Of a stretch of 40,544 nucleotides of DNA, positions 1-8,644 are shown piece by piece. The translations under genes were made by a program, and so were the position numbers. The stretch comes from JAABYT01 sp041581935 (GTDB lineage: Bacteria > Pseudomonadota > Gammaproteobacteria > HK1): assembly GCA_041581935.1 (NCBI GenBank), contig JBFICP010000001.1, forward strand, positions 1 through 40,544, given 5' to 3'. The notes beneath the pieces were generated by a model, which saw only the letters and a program-made list of their open reading frames with translations, had not been told where the DNA came from and did not search any database. Numbering within the stretch: the first letter of the stretch is position 1; the number at the start of each line of letters is the position of its first letter.

Positions 1-1013
1 ACGCGGTTTCTGCCATGGCGCTTGGCATCCGCCATGGCGACATCGGCACGGCTGAGTAACGCGTCCATTATCTCGCCGTCGGTCGCGTCCTCGGCCGAAC
101 CGTCTCCGCTTTCGGCAAGGTCAGCCGGATACATCGCGACGCCAACGCTGGCGGTAACGAACACTTCTCGACCCGCGACTCGATAGGGCTTCGCCAACGC
201 GGTGTTGATTTCTCCTGCCAGTCTGACCGCGTCGTCGACACGCACTACATTGTGAAGTAGCAGCACGAACTCGTCGCCGCCGATCCGCGACAGCGCCATG
301 TCCTCGTGCTCCACTCCAGAGATGACTGCAATATCGGAGTCGCGAATCCAGCTTTCGAGCCTCTTCGCCACACCCTTCAGCAGTCCGTCCCCGCTGGTGT
401 TACCCAGCGTGTCGTTGACCTTCTTGAAGTGATCGAGGTCGAAGTACAGCAACGCGAAGCTCTTCGACGCTTCTTTCGTCCGCGCCAGGGCTTTCGCGAA
501 ATACATCATGAAAAAGCGCCGATTGGGAAGCCCCGTCAGCACGTCGAATTTCATCAACCGATCCTGGTTGGCCTTGGTCGCCAGCGTATTGCGCACGCGT
601 AATGCCAGCTCGCTGGGATCAACCGGCTTGTTGAGCACATCTGTGGCCCCGAGCTCCAAAGCCTTGAGCTTGGTTTCCGAATCCGTCGCGGCCGTGATTA
701 TGATTGACGGGATATACTGCAGCTCTTCGTCCATCCCCATTGATTCGAGGATATCGAGTCCCGTAACCTCCGGCATCATCACGTCGAGCAGAACGATGTC
801 CGGCTTTTTGCTCTGCATCAGCGCGATGGCCTCCTTCGGGTCGGTCGTCGACACGAAGTTCTTGTAGTCCGCATCCTCGAGAAGATTAGATAGTGTCTCG
901 ACGATGATCGGCTCATCGTCGACCATCATGATGGTCGCCTGCTTCAGGGCTTCGAGGCGCACATCCTGGTCCCCCGCCGAGACTTTGTCTGATTTCTGCT
1001 CGATTGCCGCCAT
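1..1013 (-). CDS. Response regulator with GGDEF domain (partial, C-terminus outside window)
   Basis: The reading frame starts at an ATG at 1013 and is still open at the window edge (about 337 residues visible). A receiver domain comes first (motif VDDEP near residue 32, phospho-acceptor Asp in IVLLDVMMP, conserved Lys in LNKPVD), then a diguanylate cyclase domain with an intact RIGGDEF motif. It should make cyclic-di-GMP when phosphorylated. Its start lies 9 bases after the stop of the upstream gene (1023-2966), which has the same architecture and shares long identical runs, so the pair looks like a tandem duplication transcribed together. By analogy an EAL domain may follow outside the window. 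The cognate histidine kinase is not visible. Confidence 0.9.
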   Translation of the reverse strand, partial: MAAIEQKSDKVSAGDQDVRLEALKQATIMMVDDEPIIVETLSNLLEDADYKNFVSTTDPKEAIALMQSKKPDIVLLDVMMPEVTGLDILESMGMDEELQYIPSIIITAATDSETKLKALELGATDVLNKPVDPSELALRVRNTLATKANQDRLMKFDVLTGLPNRRFFMMYFAKALARTKEASKSFALLYFDLDHFKKVNDTLGNTSGDGLLKGVAKRLESWIRDSDIAVISGVEHEDMALSRIGGDEFVLLLHNVVRVDDAVRLAGEINTALAKPYRVAGREVFVTASVGVAMYPADLAESGDGSAEDATDGEIMDALLSRADVAMADAKRHGRNR

Positions 1014-1022
1014 GAGCTCTGC

Positions 1023-2966
1023 CTACGCGCCCTTGTCGGAAGCCCGCCCGCCCAGCGCTTCGGCGGCCTGGCGCGCGCTTTTCTGCCACTCGGTTGTTTG
1101 CTCGACGGAGAGTTGTCCTTGAAACTCGTCGCAACCCCATTTCTTGAGGAACTTCAGCTGATCTTCCGATTCGACGCCTTCGGCCACGATCTTCAATCCC
1201 ATTCCCTTGGCGAGCTTAATGGCGGCGACAACGACCGCTGCCGCATCACTATTGCCGGGAATTTCCTTTACGAGCGATGCATCCACTTTGATCTCGTCGA
1301 GCGGAAAACGCTTCAGATAACCCATGGAGCAAAGTCCGGTACCGAAATGGTCAAGACACAAATTGACGCCGAGGCGCTTGAGCTCCCGCAACGCGTCCAG
1401 ATTTCTTTCGGGATTTTCCATGAGCACTTCCTCGGGAAACTTCAAGGTCAGAAACTTTCCGTCCAAGCCCGTCTTCTCAAGTGTTTTACGAATAGTATTG
1501 GCGAGATTCTCGACATTCCGAAACTGTCGTCCCGATATGTTCATCGACACGCGGATCGAATCGAATCCCGACTGTTGCCACCGCTTGTTGAGTGCGCACG
1601 CAAGAAGCAGTGCCCGCTCCCCCGCGGGTATGATGAGCCCGGTCTCCTCTGCGATCGGAAGAAACTTCTCAGGGGGTACTATCCCCCACTCGGAGTGCCT
1701 CCATCGCAGCGTGCCTTCGGCGCCCGACACTCGTCCTGAAGTCGTCTCCAGCTTTGGCTGAATAGAGAGAAACAGCTCGTGTCGGGAGGGAGCGAGCTGC
1801 AATTGCTCTTCGAGTCGCTGACGTTCCTGAGACTTGACGTTGTATTCTTTCGAATGATGCTGGAAGTCATTGCCGCCGTTCTTTTTCGCCTCTGCCATCG
1901 CAGCGCCGGCATTCGCCACCAACGCGTCGGTGGTGGTGCCGTCTCCGGGAAAAATTGTTATGCCGATGCTGGCGGTGATGCTCACTTGTCGACCGCCTAC
2001 GTGGAGCGGCTTCTCCAGCATCGACAGTAGTCGCCGCGATAACAGGTCGGCAACTTCCACATGCGGCAATATCGGAATCAACACTCCGAACTCGTCACCA
2101 TCGACTCGAGACAATGCAATCTCGTCATCATTCACTCCCGAGACACCGGGCAGATCGCTTTCGCGCATATGCTCCTCCAAAGCCGCGGCGACAGCTTTGA
2201 GAACAGCATCTCCGATCTCGGTTCCGAGCGTATCGTTGACGTGCTGGAAGCGATCGATGCCGATCAGGAGCAAGGCACACTCACCGCTCGATTCGCCGGC
2301 ACATTTGAGCACGCGAGTGAATCGCTCCATGAATAACCGGCGGTTCGGCAGCCCCGTCAGATCGTCGTAATTCAACAAACGATCCTGGTGGGCTTTCGCG
2401 GTAAGGGTGTTGCGAACCCTGAGCGCGAGCTCACTGGGGTCGACCGGCTTACCGAGAACGTCGGTAGCACCCAGACCGAGGGCCAGCAGCTTGGTAGCGG
2501 AATCGGTGGCCCCGGTGAGAACGATCGCCGGAATGTGCTTCAATGATTCGTCGCCGCGCATACCGTTGAGAATGTCCAGTCCGGTGACGCCGGGCATGTT
2601 GACATCCAGCAGTACGACATCGGGCTTGTTTTCACCCAAGAGATCCAGCGCCGAGGAGGAATCGGTAGTTGCGATGAAGCTGCGATAACCGGCATCTTCG
2701 AGGACGCTCTTGAGTATATCGACGATGATGGACTCATCGTCGACTATCATGATGGTGGCCTTGGATGTGGCCTCGAAGCGTGAATCCGCCGCTTTCGCGT
2801 CGCCCCGTGTGACGGGTTTTGCGCCGCATGGAGCCCCACCGGCGCCGGACGGGCACGGATCGTCTTCCGGCCGCGCTTGCCCCGCGCGGGAAGCCTGTTC
2901 AATTTCGGGTGGCGCGCCGGTTTGCATTGGCATAATAGGCGGTGTACCGGGCGGCCTCGCGGGCAC
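1023..2966 (-). CDS. Response regulator with GGDEF and degenerate EAL domains
   Basis: Order of domains: receiver (IVDDES; Asp in VVLLDVNMP; Lys in LGKPVD), GGDEF-type domain, EAL-type domain. The cyclase motif reads VDGDEF rather than GGDEF. The phosphodiesterase signature reads EGT where EAL is expected, and the metal-site DDFG motif reads DHFG, so the EAL half is probably inactive and may bind ligand or protein instead. I chose the GTG at 2966 because AGGAG stands 9 bases upstream; the frame is open to 3074 but that extension is low-complexity and unlike a receiver N-terminus, and an ATG at 2933 is a further alternative. It is the first gene of a pair with the regulator at 1-1013. Confidence 0.88.
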   Translation of the reverse strand: MPARPPGTPPIMPMQTGAPPEIEQASRAGQARPEDDPCPSGAGGAPCGAKPVTRGDAKAADSRFEATSKATIMIVDDESIIVDILKSVLEDAGYRSFIATTDSSSALDLLGENKPDVVLLDVNMPGVTGLDILNGMRGDESLKHIPAIVLTGATDSATKLLALGLGATDVLGKPVDPSELALRVRNTLTAKAHQDRLLNYDDLTGLPNRRLFMERFTRVLKCAGESSGECALLLIGIDRFQHVNDTLGTEIGDAVLKAVAAALEEHMRESDLPGVSGVNDDEIALSRVDGDEFGVLIPILPHVEVADLLSRRLLSMLEKPLHVGGRQVSITASIGITIFPGDGTTTDALVANAGAAMAEAKKNGGNDFQHHSKEYNVKSQERQRLEEQLQLAPSRHELFLSIQPKLETTSGRVSGAEGTLRWRHSEWGIVPPEKFLPIAEETGLIIPAGERALLLACALNKRWQQSGFDSIRVSMNISGRQFRNVENLANTIRKTLEKTGLDGKFLTLKFPEEVLMENPERNLDALRELKRLGVNLCLDHFGTGLCSMGYLKRFPLDEIKVDASLVKEIPGNSDAAAVVVAAIKLAKGMGLKIVAEGVESEDQLKFLKKWGCDEFQGQLSVEQTTEWQKSARQAAEALGGRASDKGA

Positions 2967-3147
2967 CAGAAAACACTCCTGAAGCATAGCCCGCCACGGG
3001 CCGCGCGCCGGACGGCGATGGTGAAGCCGGTCACATGGCGCGCCTTCGACCGCACTGCTTCGAGCGCGGTGCAAGCAAATAGGAAGAAGACGATTTTCGG
3101 AACCTAAAGGGGGCAGCCGGACGACGTCCCGTAGGTTCCCGGTGGAG

Positions 3148-3780
3148 CTATCCCGCGGCCCCGGCGCCGGGTGTACCGGCTTCGCCCACTTGCTCGGTTC
3201 CCCAGCCGCCCCTCGCCGCCAATGCCATCATGACGAAGGCCCAGCCACTGAAAATCATTTCAATGCCGAACAAGACACCGATTATCCAAAGAGCGCTGGT
3301 GGGAAACTGCGCGCCGATGTAAATGGCCAGCACAAGAGACAGAATGCCGCTGACGGTTATCCAGCCACGCTGAGGCAGCTTCTCGACGCGGATCGCGAGA
3401 AGAATTTTGAAGATGCCCGATAATACGAAGTAAACCAGAATCGTTGCGGTCAGAGCCAGCAATCCGGCGACCGGGTTCACGATCATTATCAGACCGACAC
3501 CGAGATATAGCAGCCCGCAAAGAGTCTGCAGTAACCCACCGCGCCAACCGGTGGCTTTCAATGCGTGCACGCCGTGGGCGACGCCGCTGATCACAAGCAG
3601 CCAACCGACCAGCAACTCGACCGCGATGCCCGACGCAAACGGCGTACCGATGGCAATCACGCCGAGCACGATCAAAGCGATGCCGAGCGCCATGAACCAG
3701 CCCCAACGTTCGCTGACCGCCTTCAAATCCAGATCGACGATTTTTCCCGCGAGGCCGCTGTCACCGACTGTCTCGTTCAT
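3148..3780 (-). CDS. HdeD family membrane protein
   Basis: A 210-residue protein with about six hydrophobic segments beginning near residue 28 and short polar loops, the pattern of the HdeD/DUF308 family (inner-membrane proteins linked in enterobacteria to acid resistance). The ATG at 3780 is preceded by AGGGGG with 7 bases of spacing, so the longer open frame to 3882 is rejected. The C-terminal tail is rich in Gly and Ala. It sits 62 bases downstream of the FAD oxidoreductase gene on the same strand and may share its transcript. Family membership is clear; its role in this organism is not shown by the sequence. Confidence 0.85.
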   Translation of the reverse strand: MNETVGDSGLAGKIVDLDLKAVSERWGWFMALGIALIVLGVIAIGTPFASGIAVELLVGWLLVISGVAHGVHALKATGWRGGLLQTLCGLLYLGVGLIMIVNPVAGLLALTATILVYFVLSGIFKILLAIRVEKLPQRGWITVSGILSLVLAIYIGAQFPTSALWIIGVLFGIEMIFSGWAFVMMALAARGGWGTEQVGEAGTPGAGAAG

Positions 3781-3842
3781 GAAGCTTCCCCCTGAGATTG
3801 TGCTAGCCCGATTATACCGCGAGGTAAGGCTTCTCGCCGACG

Positions 3843-5153
3843 TCAGCGCCGACAATCCAGCCAATCCCGAAGGCGATACCATTCGGTAACGACGGGAACC
3901 ATTCGTCGAGTGAGAAAATGCACCGGGTAGTGACGGAAATTCAGGTCATCAAAGGCGGTGTGCCCTTCCTTGTCTCCGAGTATCTTCAGGGCCACCTTGT
4001 GACCGAAGTACGTCGAACGCACGACTCCGGTGCCACAGTAGCCCATCGCGAAGTAGATGCGATCCCGGTTACCCAGGTGGGGAAACACGTCCTGCGTATA
4101 CGCGACGTATCCCGACCAGGCGTGAGTAATGCGTGTGCCCGCGAGCTCGGGAAAGACACGCAGCATGTCGTCATAAAGATGCACGAAGCCCTCGGCATCT
4201 TCGGGCAGCGATCCGCCCTTTATCCTGCCACCCCACAGAAACCGCCTGCCTTCGGTGCATAGCCGCATGTAGTGGTAGATACGCGAGCTGCTGCCGACAA
4301 CGCGGTTTTTCGGCATCAATCGCCGAACCTGCTCGGGGGCCAAGGGTTCGGTGGCGATGATGGCGCTGCCGATTGGGACGACGCGGCGATTGAACATCGG
4401 AAGCTGCGCGCCGGTGTAGCCGTTGGTGGCGACCAGCACGCAGCGCGCCTGCAACCGGCCGCGACCGGTGCTCACGAAGACGCGCCCGGAATTTTCAGAA
4501 ATTGCGCCAACGGGGTTGTGGCCTATGACCTTCGCCCCCGCAGCCTCGGCCTTTTCCAGCAATCCACGATGATAAAGGGCCGGATGCAGCGAGCCGTCAT
4601 TGGGCAGCACGGCACCGCCGTGATAGAAATCGCTGCCGACCTCCGCGTGCTGCTCGCTCCGGGGCACCATGTGTGACTCGACGCCGGCGAGTCTGCGCAT
4701 GTCCTCCATATCCCGGGCTAGCGCCTCGTAGTGGCGCGGAATTACCGCCCCGCGGAATCGTCCGACGCGAGAGAAATGACAATCGATGCCCTCGCCTTCT
4801 ATGAACTCGCCGAGGTGGCGAAGCATCGCCAGGCCTTCGGTGACCAGTGCCCGGGCCTTTTGCTCACCGTGGTTCGCGATCAGCTGGGCGGCGGTGAACT
4901 TCTGATTGCCGGTGCCGCATTGACCACCGTTGCGGGTGCTGGCGCCGTAGCCGGGCGCTTCGGCGTCGATGACGACGACCTCGCGCCCGGCCCGTGCCAG
5001 GGTGAGTGCTGCCGACAGACCGGTATAACCGGCGCCGACGATGACGACGTCGGCGCTCGCCGGCATCGCTGTCTCGGCATGCGCGCGTGGCGCCGCCGCC
5101 TCCCACCACCAAGGGGTGAATTTCACATCATGCGAAAAAGCCTCGAGCGTCAT
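3843..5153 (-). CDS. FAD-dependent amine oxidoreductase, PuuB-like
   Basis: A 436-residue DAO-superfamily protein. The N-terminus carries the Trp-rich WWWEAA segment typical of gamma-glutamylputrescine oxidase relatives, a dinucleotide-binding GAGYTG at residues 40-45 and the GASTRNGGQCG segment near 70-80 that lines the flavin. The C-terminal domain contains GYCGTGVVRSTYFG, another FAD contact. Family members oxidise secondary amines or gamma-glutamyl-amines with oxygen, releasing an aldehyde and an amine. The neighbouring glutamine synthetase-like ligases make a gamma-glutamyl-amine substrate plausible, but the substrate is inferred from context only. It follows the EamA permease gene (71-base gap) on the same strand. 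Confidence 0.9.
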   Translation of the reverse strand: MTLEAFSHDVKFTPWWWEAAAPRAHAETAMPASADVVIVGAGYTGLSAALTLARAGREVVVIDAEAPGYGASTRNGGQCGTGNQKFTAAQLIANHGEQKARALVTEGLAMLRHLGEFIEGEGIDCHFSRVGRFRGAVIPRHYEALARDMEDMRRLAGVESHMVPRSEQHAEVGSDFYHGGAVLPNDGSLHPALYHRGLLEKAEAAGAKVIGHNPVGAISENSGRVFVSTGRGRLQARCVLVATNGYTGAQLPMFNRRVVPIGSAIIATEPLAPEQVRRLMPKNRVVGSSSRIYHYMRLCTEGRRFLWGGRIKGGSLPEDAEGFVHLYDDMLRVFPELAGTRITHAWSGYVAYTQDVFPHLGNRDRIYFAMGYCGTGVVRSTYFGHKVALKILGDKEGHTAFDDLNFRHYPVHFLTRRMVPVVTEWYRLRDWLDCRR

Positions 5154-5190
5154 ATCCTCAGTCTCACCTGGCTTCGATCAAAGAAGCCGA

Positions 5191-5207
5191 GCCGAGCGAA
5201 GCCCGAC
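5191..5207. repeat. Short dispersed repeat remnant
   Basis: The 17 bases here match 15 of 17 with positions 23009-23025, inside the MITE-like element, and share the GCGAAGCCC core with the palindrome at 31874-31932. It lies in the 71-base gap between the EamA permease and FAD oxidoreductase genes. No terminal inverted repeat is left, so I read it as a decayed copy or a partial unit. Confidence 0.35.
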
Positions 5208-5224
5208 ATTCGACCGTTGCGCGA

Positions 5225-6103
5225 TCATGCCTGAACTCCCGACAGGGTCGCGACACCCGCCAGTATCATTCCAATTCCCAGCCATTGCACCCAGGACATG
5301 GCTTCACGTATGACCAGACGCGCAAGCAGAACCGTCACTGCGGAGAATGTCGATGCCAGTACGGCGGTCACGGCAGACGTCGCGTCCTGGCTGCCGGCTA
5401 CCAGCGCCAGAAGCGCGCCGCCGTCGAGAACGCCTTGCGCACACAGAATCGGCCACCAGCGCATTGGTATTCGCGGCATCTCGCGACGGGCCGCGAACAG
5501 CACAATGCAGCAGGCCAGGCTTATCCAGCGACCGAGAAACACGGCCTGGACTTCCCCGTAGATGGCTCCCGCCTCCTGTCCGGCAGCCACGGTGACGGCA
5601 AACGCGAGCGACGCCGCCAGCGCAATCAGCACTGTGATACGAAGGTGTGCACGCGTAAACGCGCCTCGGCTTTCGAAGTGTCTTGCCGAGCGCGCGACCA
5701 CGAAAACACCGACCATGACTGCGGCCATGGCGGCCCACTCCATCGCGCCCGGGCGCAAGCCGAGCGCCAGAGCGAGCAGAATATTGAAGGCTGGAAAGGT
5801 GCCGGCGATCGGTGCGACGATCGTTACGGGCCCGCGCACCAACCCCTGATAGAGCAACAGAGTTGCCAAGGTCAATCCGACGCCCATCAGCAGCAGCAAC
5901 CACCACCCGGCGCCCAGGTCACCGCCCAGTTCGCCGATGGGTAGATCGACGACGAGCACGACGCCGGTAAGAACCACCGCGCTCGCCACCAACATGCCGA
6001 ACAGGGCGTTGACATGACCGACGGCGCCGCCGGTGAAGCGCGCGATGAAGTCCGCGCTGCCCCAGGCGACGGCCGCCACGACGCCACCCAGCGCGGCGTT
6101 CAT
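5225..6103 (-). CDS. EamA/DMT family transporter
   Basis: A 292-residue inner-membrane protein with about ten transmembrane segments arranged as two EamA repeats (roughly residues 1-135 and 150-290). The opening AAVAWGSADFIARF and the second-half region ending in QWLGIGMILAGVATLSG are typical of drug/metabolite transporters. Such proteins export or import amino acids, amines or other metabolites; the substrate cannot be read here. Start is the ATG at 6103. It is the first gene of a minus-strand run with the FAD oxidoreductase and HdeD genes, and diverges from the gene at 6175. Confidence 0.88.
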   Translation of the reverse strand: MNAALGGVVAAVAWGSADFIARFTGGAVGHVNALFGMLVASAVVLTGVVLVVDLPIGELGGDLGAGWWLLLLMGVGLTLATLLLYQGLVRGPVTIVAPIAGTFPAFNILLALALGLRPGAMEWAAMAAVMVGVFVVARSARHFESRGAFTRAHLRITVLIALAASLAFAVTVAAGQEAGAIYGEVQAVFLGRWISLACCIVLFAARREMPRIPMRWWPILCAQGVLDGGALLALVAGSQDATSAVTAVLASTFSAVTVLLARLVIREAMSWVQWLGIGMILAGVATLSGVQA

Positions 6104-6132
6104 GCAGAAGTGCTCGTTACGTTAATATATTT

Positions 6133-6149
6133 TGAACGAACGTTGTTCA
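6133..6149. promoter_or_regulatory. Possible operator in divergent promoter
   Basis: In the 71-base divergent gap between the EamA gene (minus) and the gene at 6175 (plus) there is a short inverted repeat TGAAC-N7-GTTCA next to an AT-rich stretch (TTAATATATTTT, 6122-6133). This is the natural place for promoter elements. The repeat is short and could be chance. Confidence 0.2.
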
Positions 6150-6174
6150 CGTGGCCGCGAGCCCGCTTTCGCCA

Positions 6175-6753
6175 ATGGCCGATATCGACGACGACGATCC
6201 GAAAGTCGCTCCGCTGGACCCCGCCGGTCGGGCCACGCGGCGCGCGTTTCTCGCCTGGCAGTGCCGCATCCGCCAGATGGCGGTGCGCCGGGCCGGCGGT
6301 CGCCCCAGTGCGGGCATGCGCCCCGGCGTCTCGGTGCCACCCCACCGGATGGACCTGGGCCCGGTAATCGTGCTCATCCGAAAAAAAGCGTCACAGGATA
6401 CGACGGCTCAGTTTCGACACATGGTGAAAAGAACACGGGACCCCGCTGAGCGCCGCGAAAGCGCGCTGCGTTTTCTGGCGGCCGCTTACTACCAAACACC
6501 TGATTCATTCAGCGACGAGATGACGGCGTTATTTGGTCCGTGCTCCGCGCTGCTCGATCGCGTTCTCGATGCGGGTCGGTGCGTCCTCGACTTCGAGCAA
6601 TTCGAGCAGCGATACCGGCTGGACTGCCGCGTGCGCGAGTTGGCGAGCTCCGACCCGGCGTTTGAGTTCACCTTCTGGCACAACAGCCTGTTCAATCCGG
6701 CGATACCTGGAGATGCACGAGTCATCGCCTTCAAGCCCGACTGGTCCGACTGA
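6175..6753 (+). CDS. Hypothetical protein, 192 residues
   Basis: I do not recognise a family. The first 65 residues are charged and Arg/Ala-rich (likely disordered), then a more ordered part from about residue 75 contains RFLAAAYYQTPDSF, a Cys in FGPCSALLD and an aromatic segment ending FTFWHNSLFNP. There is no signal peptide or membrane segment. The ATG at 6175 is chosen over a GTG at 6151, but neither has a convincing ribosome-binding site. It is convergent with the Glx operon, whose last stop is 63 bases away. Confidence 0.55.
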   Translation: MADIDDDDPKVAPLDPAGRATRRAFLAWQCRIRQMAVRRAGGRPSAGMRPGVSVPPHRMDLGPVIVLIRKKASQDTTAQFRHMVKRTRDPAERRESALRFLAAAYYQTPDSFSDEMTALFGPCSALLDRVLDAGRCVLDFEQFEQRYRLDCRVRELASSDPAFEFTFWHNSLFNPAIPGDARVIAFKPDWSD

Positions 6754-6816
6754 CATTGACCCGTAAATCGGTCTTGGCACGGCGACACTCGACCTACGGT
6801 AAAAAGCAATTCCGGA

Positions 6817-7227
6817 TCAGAATTTTCGATAGGCCTTGTTCAAGTCCACCATCGGATGGCGCCGGGACATCTGAAACTTCACTAGCAACTCGCGCGCCAG
6901 CATATCCCGGTCCTGCTGATTATTCGGGAGCTTCATGTTCTCCGGTATGCTGACCCAGCCGTTGATATTGCGATCGAAGACCGCGGGACGGCCGTCCTCA
7001 TAGCCCATGTGAATATCCTCGAGCCAGTTGAGATCATCCCAACCCATGGTTTCCATGTACTTTTTCAGAAACGGCGTCAGGCGCGAGTAGTCCGGAACCA
7101 GGTTGACGTCGTAACGGTAGCCGATGTGCTGGCCAATCTGCTGCTCTCGATCGGTGTCGATTCCGGAGCCTTTCATGTAGCGATCGACATCGTCGCCCGT
7201 CGAACTCGTCTCGGTCTTTTTAGCCAT
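6817..7227 (-). CDS. Unrecognised 136-residue protein, last gene of Glx operon
   Basis: A soluble, charged protein without cysteines, signal peptide or membrane segment. Notable parts are TPFLKKYMETMGWDDLNWLE near residues 50-70, a GRPAVFDRNINGWVSIPENM stretch, and a basic C-terminus ending AYRKF. The start is secure: AAGGAG lies 7 bases before the ATG at 7227, and the gene begins 12 bases after the stop of glxD. Its place as the final cistron of the FAD/ligase/GlxBCD operon suggests an accessory subunit, assembly factor or small regulator of that pathway, but this is inference. It does not look like the SoxD/MgdB small subunit, which binds zinc through cysteines. Confidence 0.8.
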   Translation of the reverse strand: MAKKTETSSTGDDVDRYMKGSGIDTDREQQIGQHIGYRYDVNLVPDYSRLTPFLKKYMETMGWDDLNWLEDIHMGYEDGRPAVFDRNINGWVSIPENMKLPNNQQDRDMLARELLVKFQMSRRHPMVDLNKAYRKF

Positions 7228-7239
7228 GAAATTGCTCCT

Positions 7240-8625
7240 TCAGAATCGCGTCATGTCCGGGCGGCCGACGGTATATTGGGTGCCTGCGAGGGGCACTTGC
7301 GCCATCGCCGATGCTTCGGACGTGAGGGCCGCCAGATCCTCCGGCTCCAGAGAATGCACGTTGGTTTTGCCGCAGGCGCGGGCCATCATCTGGCATTCGA
7401 TGGTAAGCGTATGCAGGAAATTGTAGACCCGCTCGGCGGCGGCATCCGGATCCAGCCGCTTGCGCAATACCGGGTCTTGGGTCGCGACGCCGACGGGACA
7501 GCGCCCCGTGTGGCAGTGATAACAATATCCCGCCGGGACACCGATTTCGCGTTCGAAGTCCGATTCAGGAATTGCCTTGTTGCAATTGAGCGCCATCAAG
7601 GAAGAGTGCCCGATGGCCACCGCGTCTGCGCCCAGCGCCAACGCTTTGGCCACGTCGCCGCCGTTTCGAATGCCGCCCGCGTAGATGAGCGAGATCTCTC
7701 CCGACTTTCCCACGTCGTCGAGCGCGTGCCGCGCCTGGCGAATGGCGGCGATTCCCGGTACCCCGGTTTCCTCGGTGGCAAGATGCGGGCCGGCGCCGGT
7801 GCTACCTTCCATACCATCCATGTAGATGCAGTCCGGATCGGTCTTCGCGGCCATGCGCACGTCGTCGTATACACGTGCCGCGCCGAGCTTCAACTGAATC
7901 GGAATCTCCCAGTTGGTGGCTTCTCGAATCTCCTCAATTTTGAGCGCGAGGTCGTCAGGTCCAAGCCAGTCGGGATGGCGCGCGGGGGATCGCTGATCAA
8001 TGCCGGCCGGCAACGAGCGCATTTCCGCCACCTGATCAGTGACCTTCTGGCCCATGAGATGGCCGCCGAGTCCAACCTTGCACCCCTGACCGATGAAAAA
8101 CTCACACGCGTCGGCGAGTCGCAGATGGTGTGGATTGAAGCCGTAACGCGACTGAATGCACTGGTAAAACCATTTCTCCGAGTAACGGCGCTCGTCGGGA
8201 ATCATGCCACCTTCCCCGGAGCACGTGGCGGATCCGGCCATTGTCGCACCACGCGCAAGCGCGGTCTTGGCCTCGTAGCTGAGCGCGCCGAAGCTCATGC
8301 CGGTGATGTACACGGGAATATCCAGCACCAGTGGACGTTTGGCCCGCGGGCCGAGCACGGTTTTGGTGTCGCACTTCTCGCGATAGCCTTCGATGACGAA
8401 GCGCGTCAGCGTCCCGGGCAGAAATGTGAGATCGTCCCAGCTCGGAATTTTCTTGAAAATCGAGAAGCCGCGCATGCGGTAGCGCCCGAGCTCCGCCTTG
8501 ATGTGTATGTCGTTGATGACTTCCGGTGGAAACAGAAAACTCTTCCCGAGCCTGTACCGCTCGCTCTCCGCCGGCTTGGACACGGGCGCCGGGGTGACTT
8601 CCGACTTGGCCATTTTGCTACTCAT
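7240..8625 (-). CDS. glxD: FMN-binding glutamate synthase-like subunit GlxD
   Basis: A 461-residue protein matching the FMN-binding synthase domain of glutamate synthase (also MgsC of N-methylglutamate synthase). Visible signatures: the flavin-binding TGMSFGALS near 108-116, GSTGAG at 274-279, GGIRNGGDVAKALALGADAV near 318-336, and a cysteine group C368, C371, C376 in a CHTGRCPVG context that should hold an iron-sulfur cluster. It would receive ammonia from the GlxB glutaminase through GlxC and carry out the FMN-dependent step. It begins 19 bases after glxC, with GAGAGGA before its ATG. No NAD(P)H-oxidising GltD subunit is encoded in this operon, which fits a transfer reaction rather than net reductive glutamate synthesis. 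Substrate unknown. Confidence 0.93.
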   Translation of the reverse strand: MSSKMAKSEVTPAPVSKPAESERYRLGKSFLFPPEVINDIHIKAELGRYRMRGFSIFKKIPSWDDLTFLPGTLTRFVIEGYREKCDTKTVLGPRAKRPLVLDIPVYITGMSFGALSYEAKTALARGATMAGSATCSGEGGMIPDERRYSEKWFYQCIQSRYGFNPHHLRLADACEFFIGQGCKVGLGGHLMGQKVTDQVAEMRSLPAGIDQRSPARHPDWLGPDDLALKIEEIREATNWEIPIQLKLGAARVYDDVRMAAKTDPDCIYMDGMEGSTGAGPHLATEETGVPGIAAIRQARHALDDVGKSGEISLIYAGGIRNGGDVAKALALGADAVAIGHSSLMALNCNKAIPESDFEREIGVPAGYCYHCHTGRCPVGVATQDPVLRKRLDPDAAAERVYNFLHTLTIECQMMARACGKTNVHSLEPEDLAALTSEASAMAQVPLAGTQYTVGRPDMTRF

Positions 8626-8644
8626 TGCAGTCCTCTCCGGGGCG

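Noticed and set aside
3781..3882. N-terminal extension of the HdeD protein
   Set aside because: The extension covers the end of the upstream FAD gene, and a clear ribosome-binding site supports the ATG at 3780.
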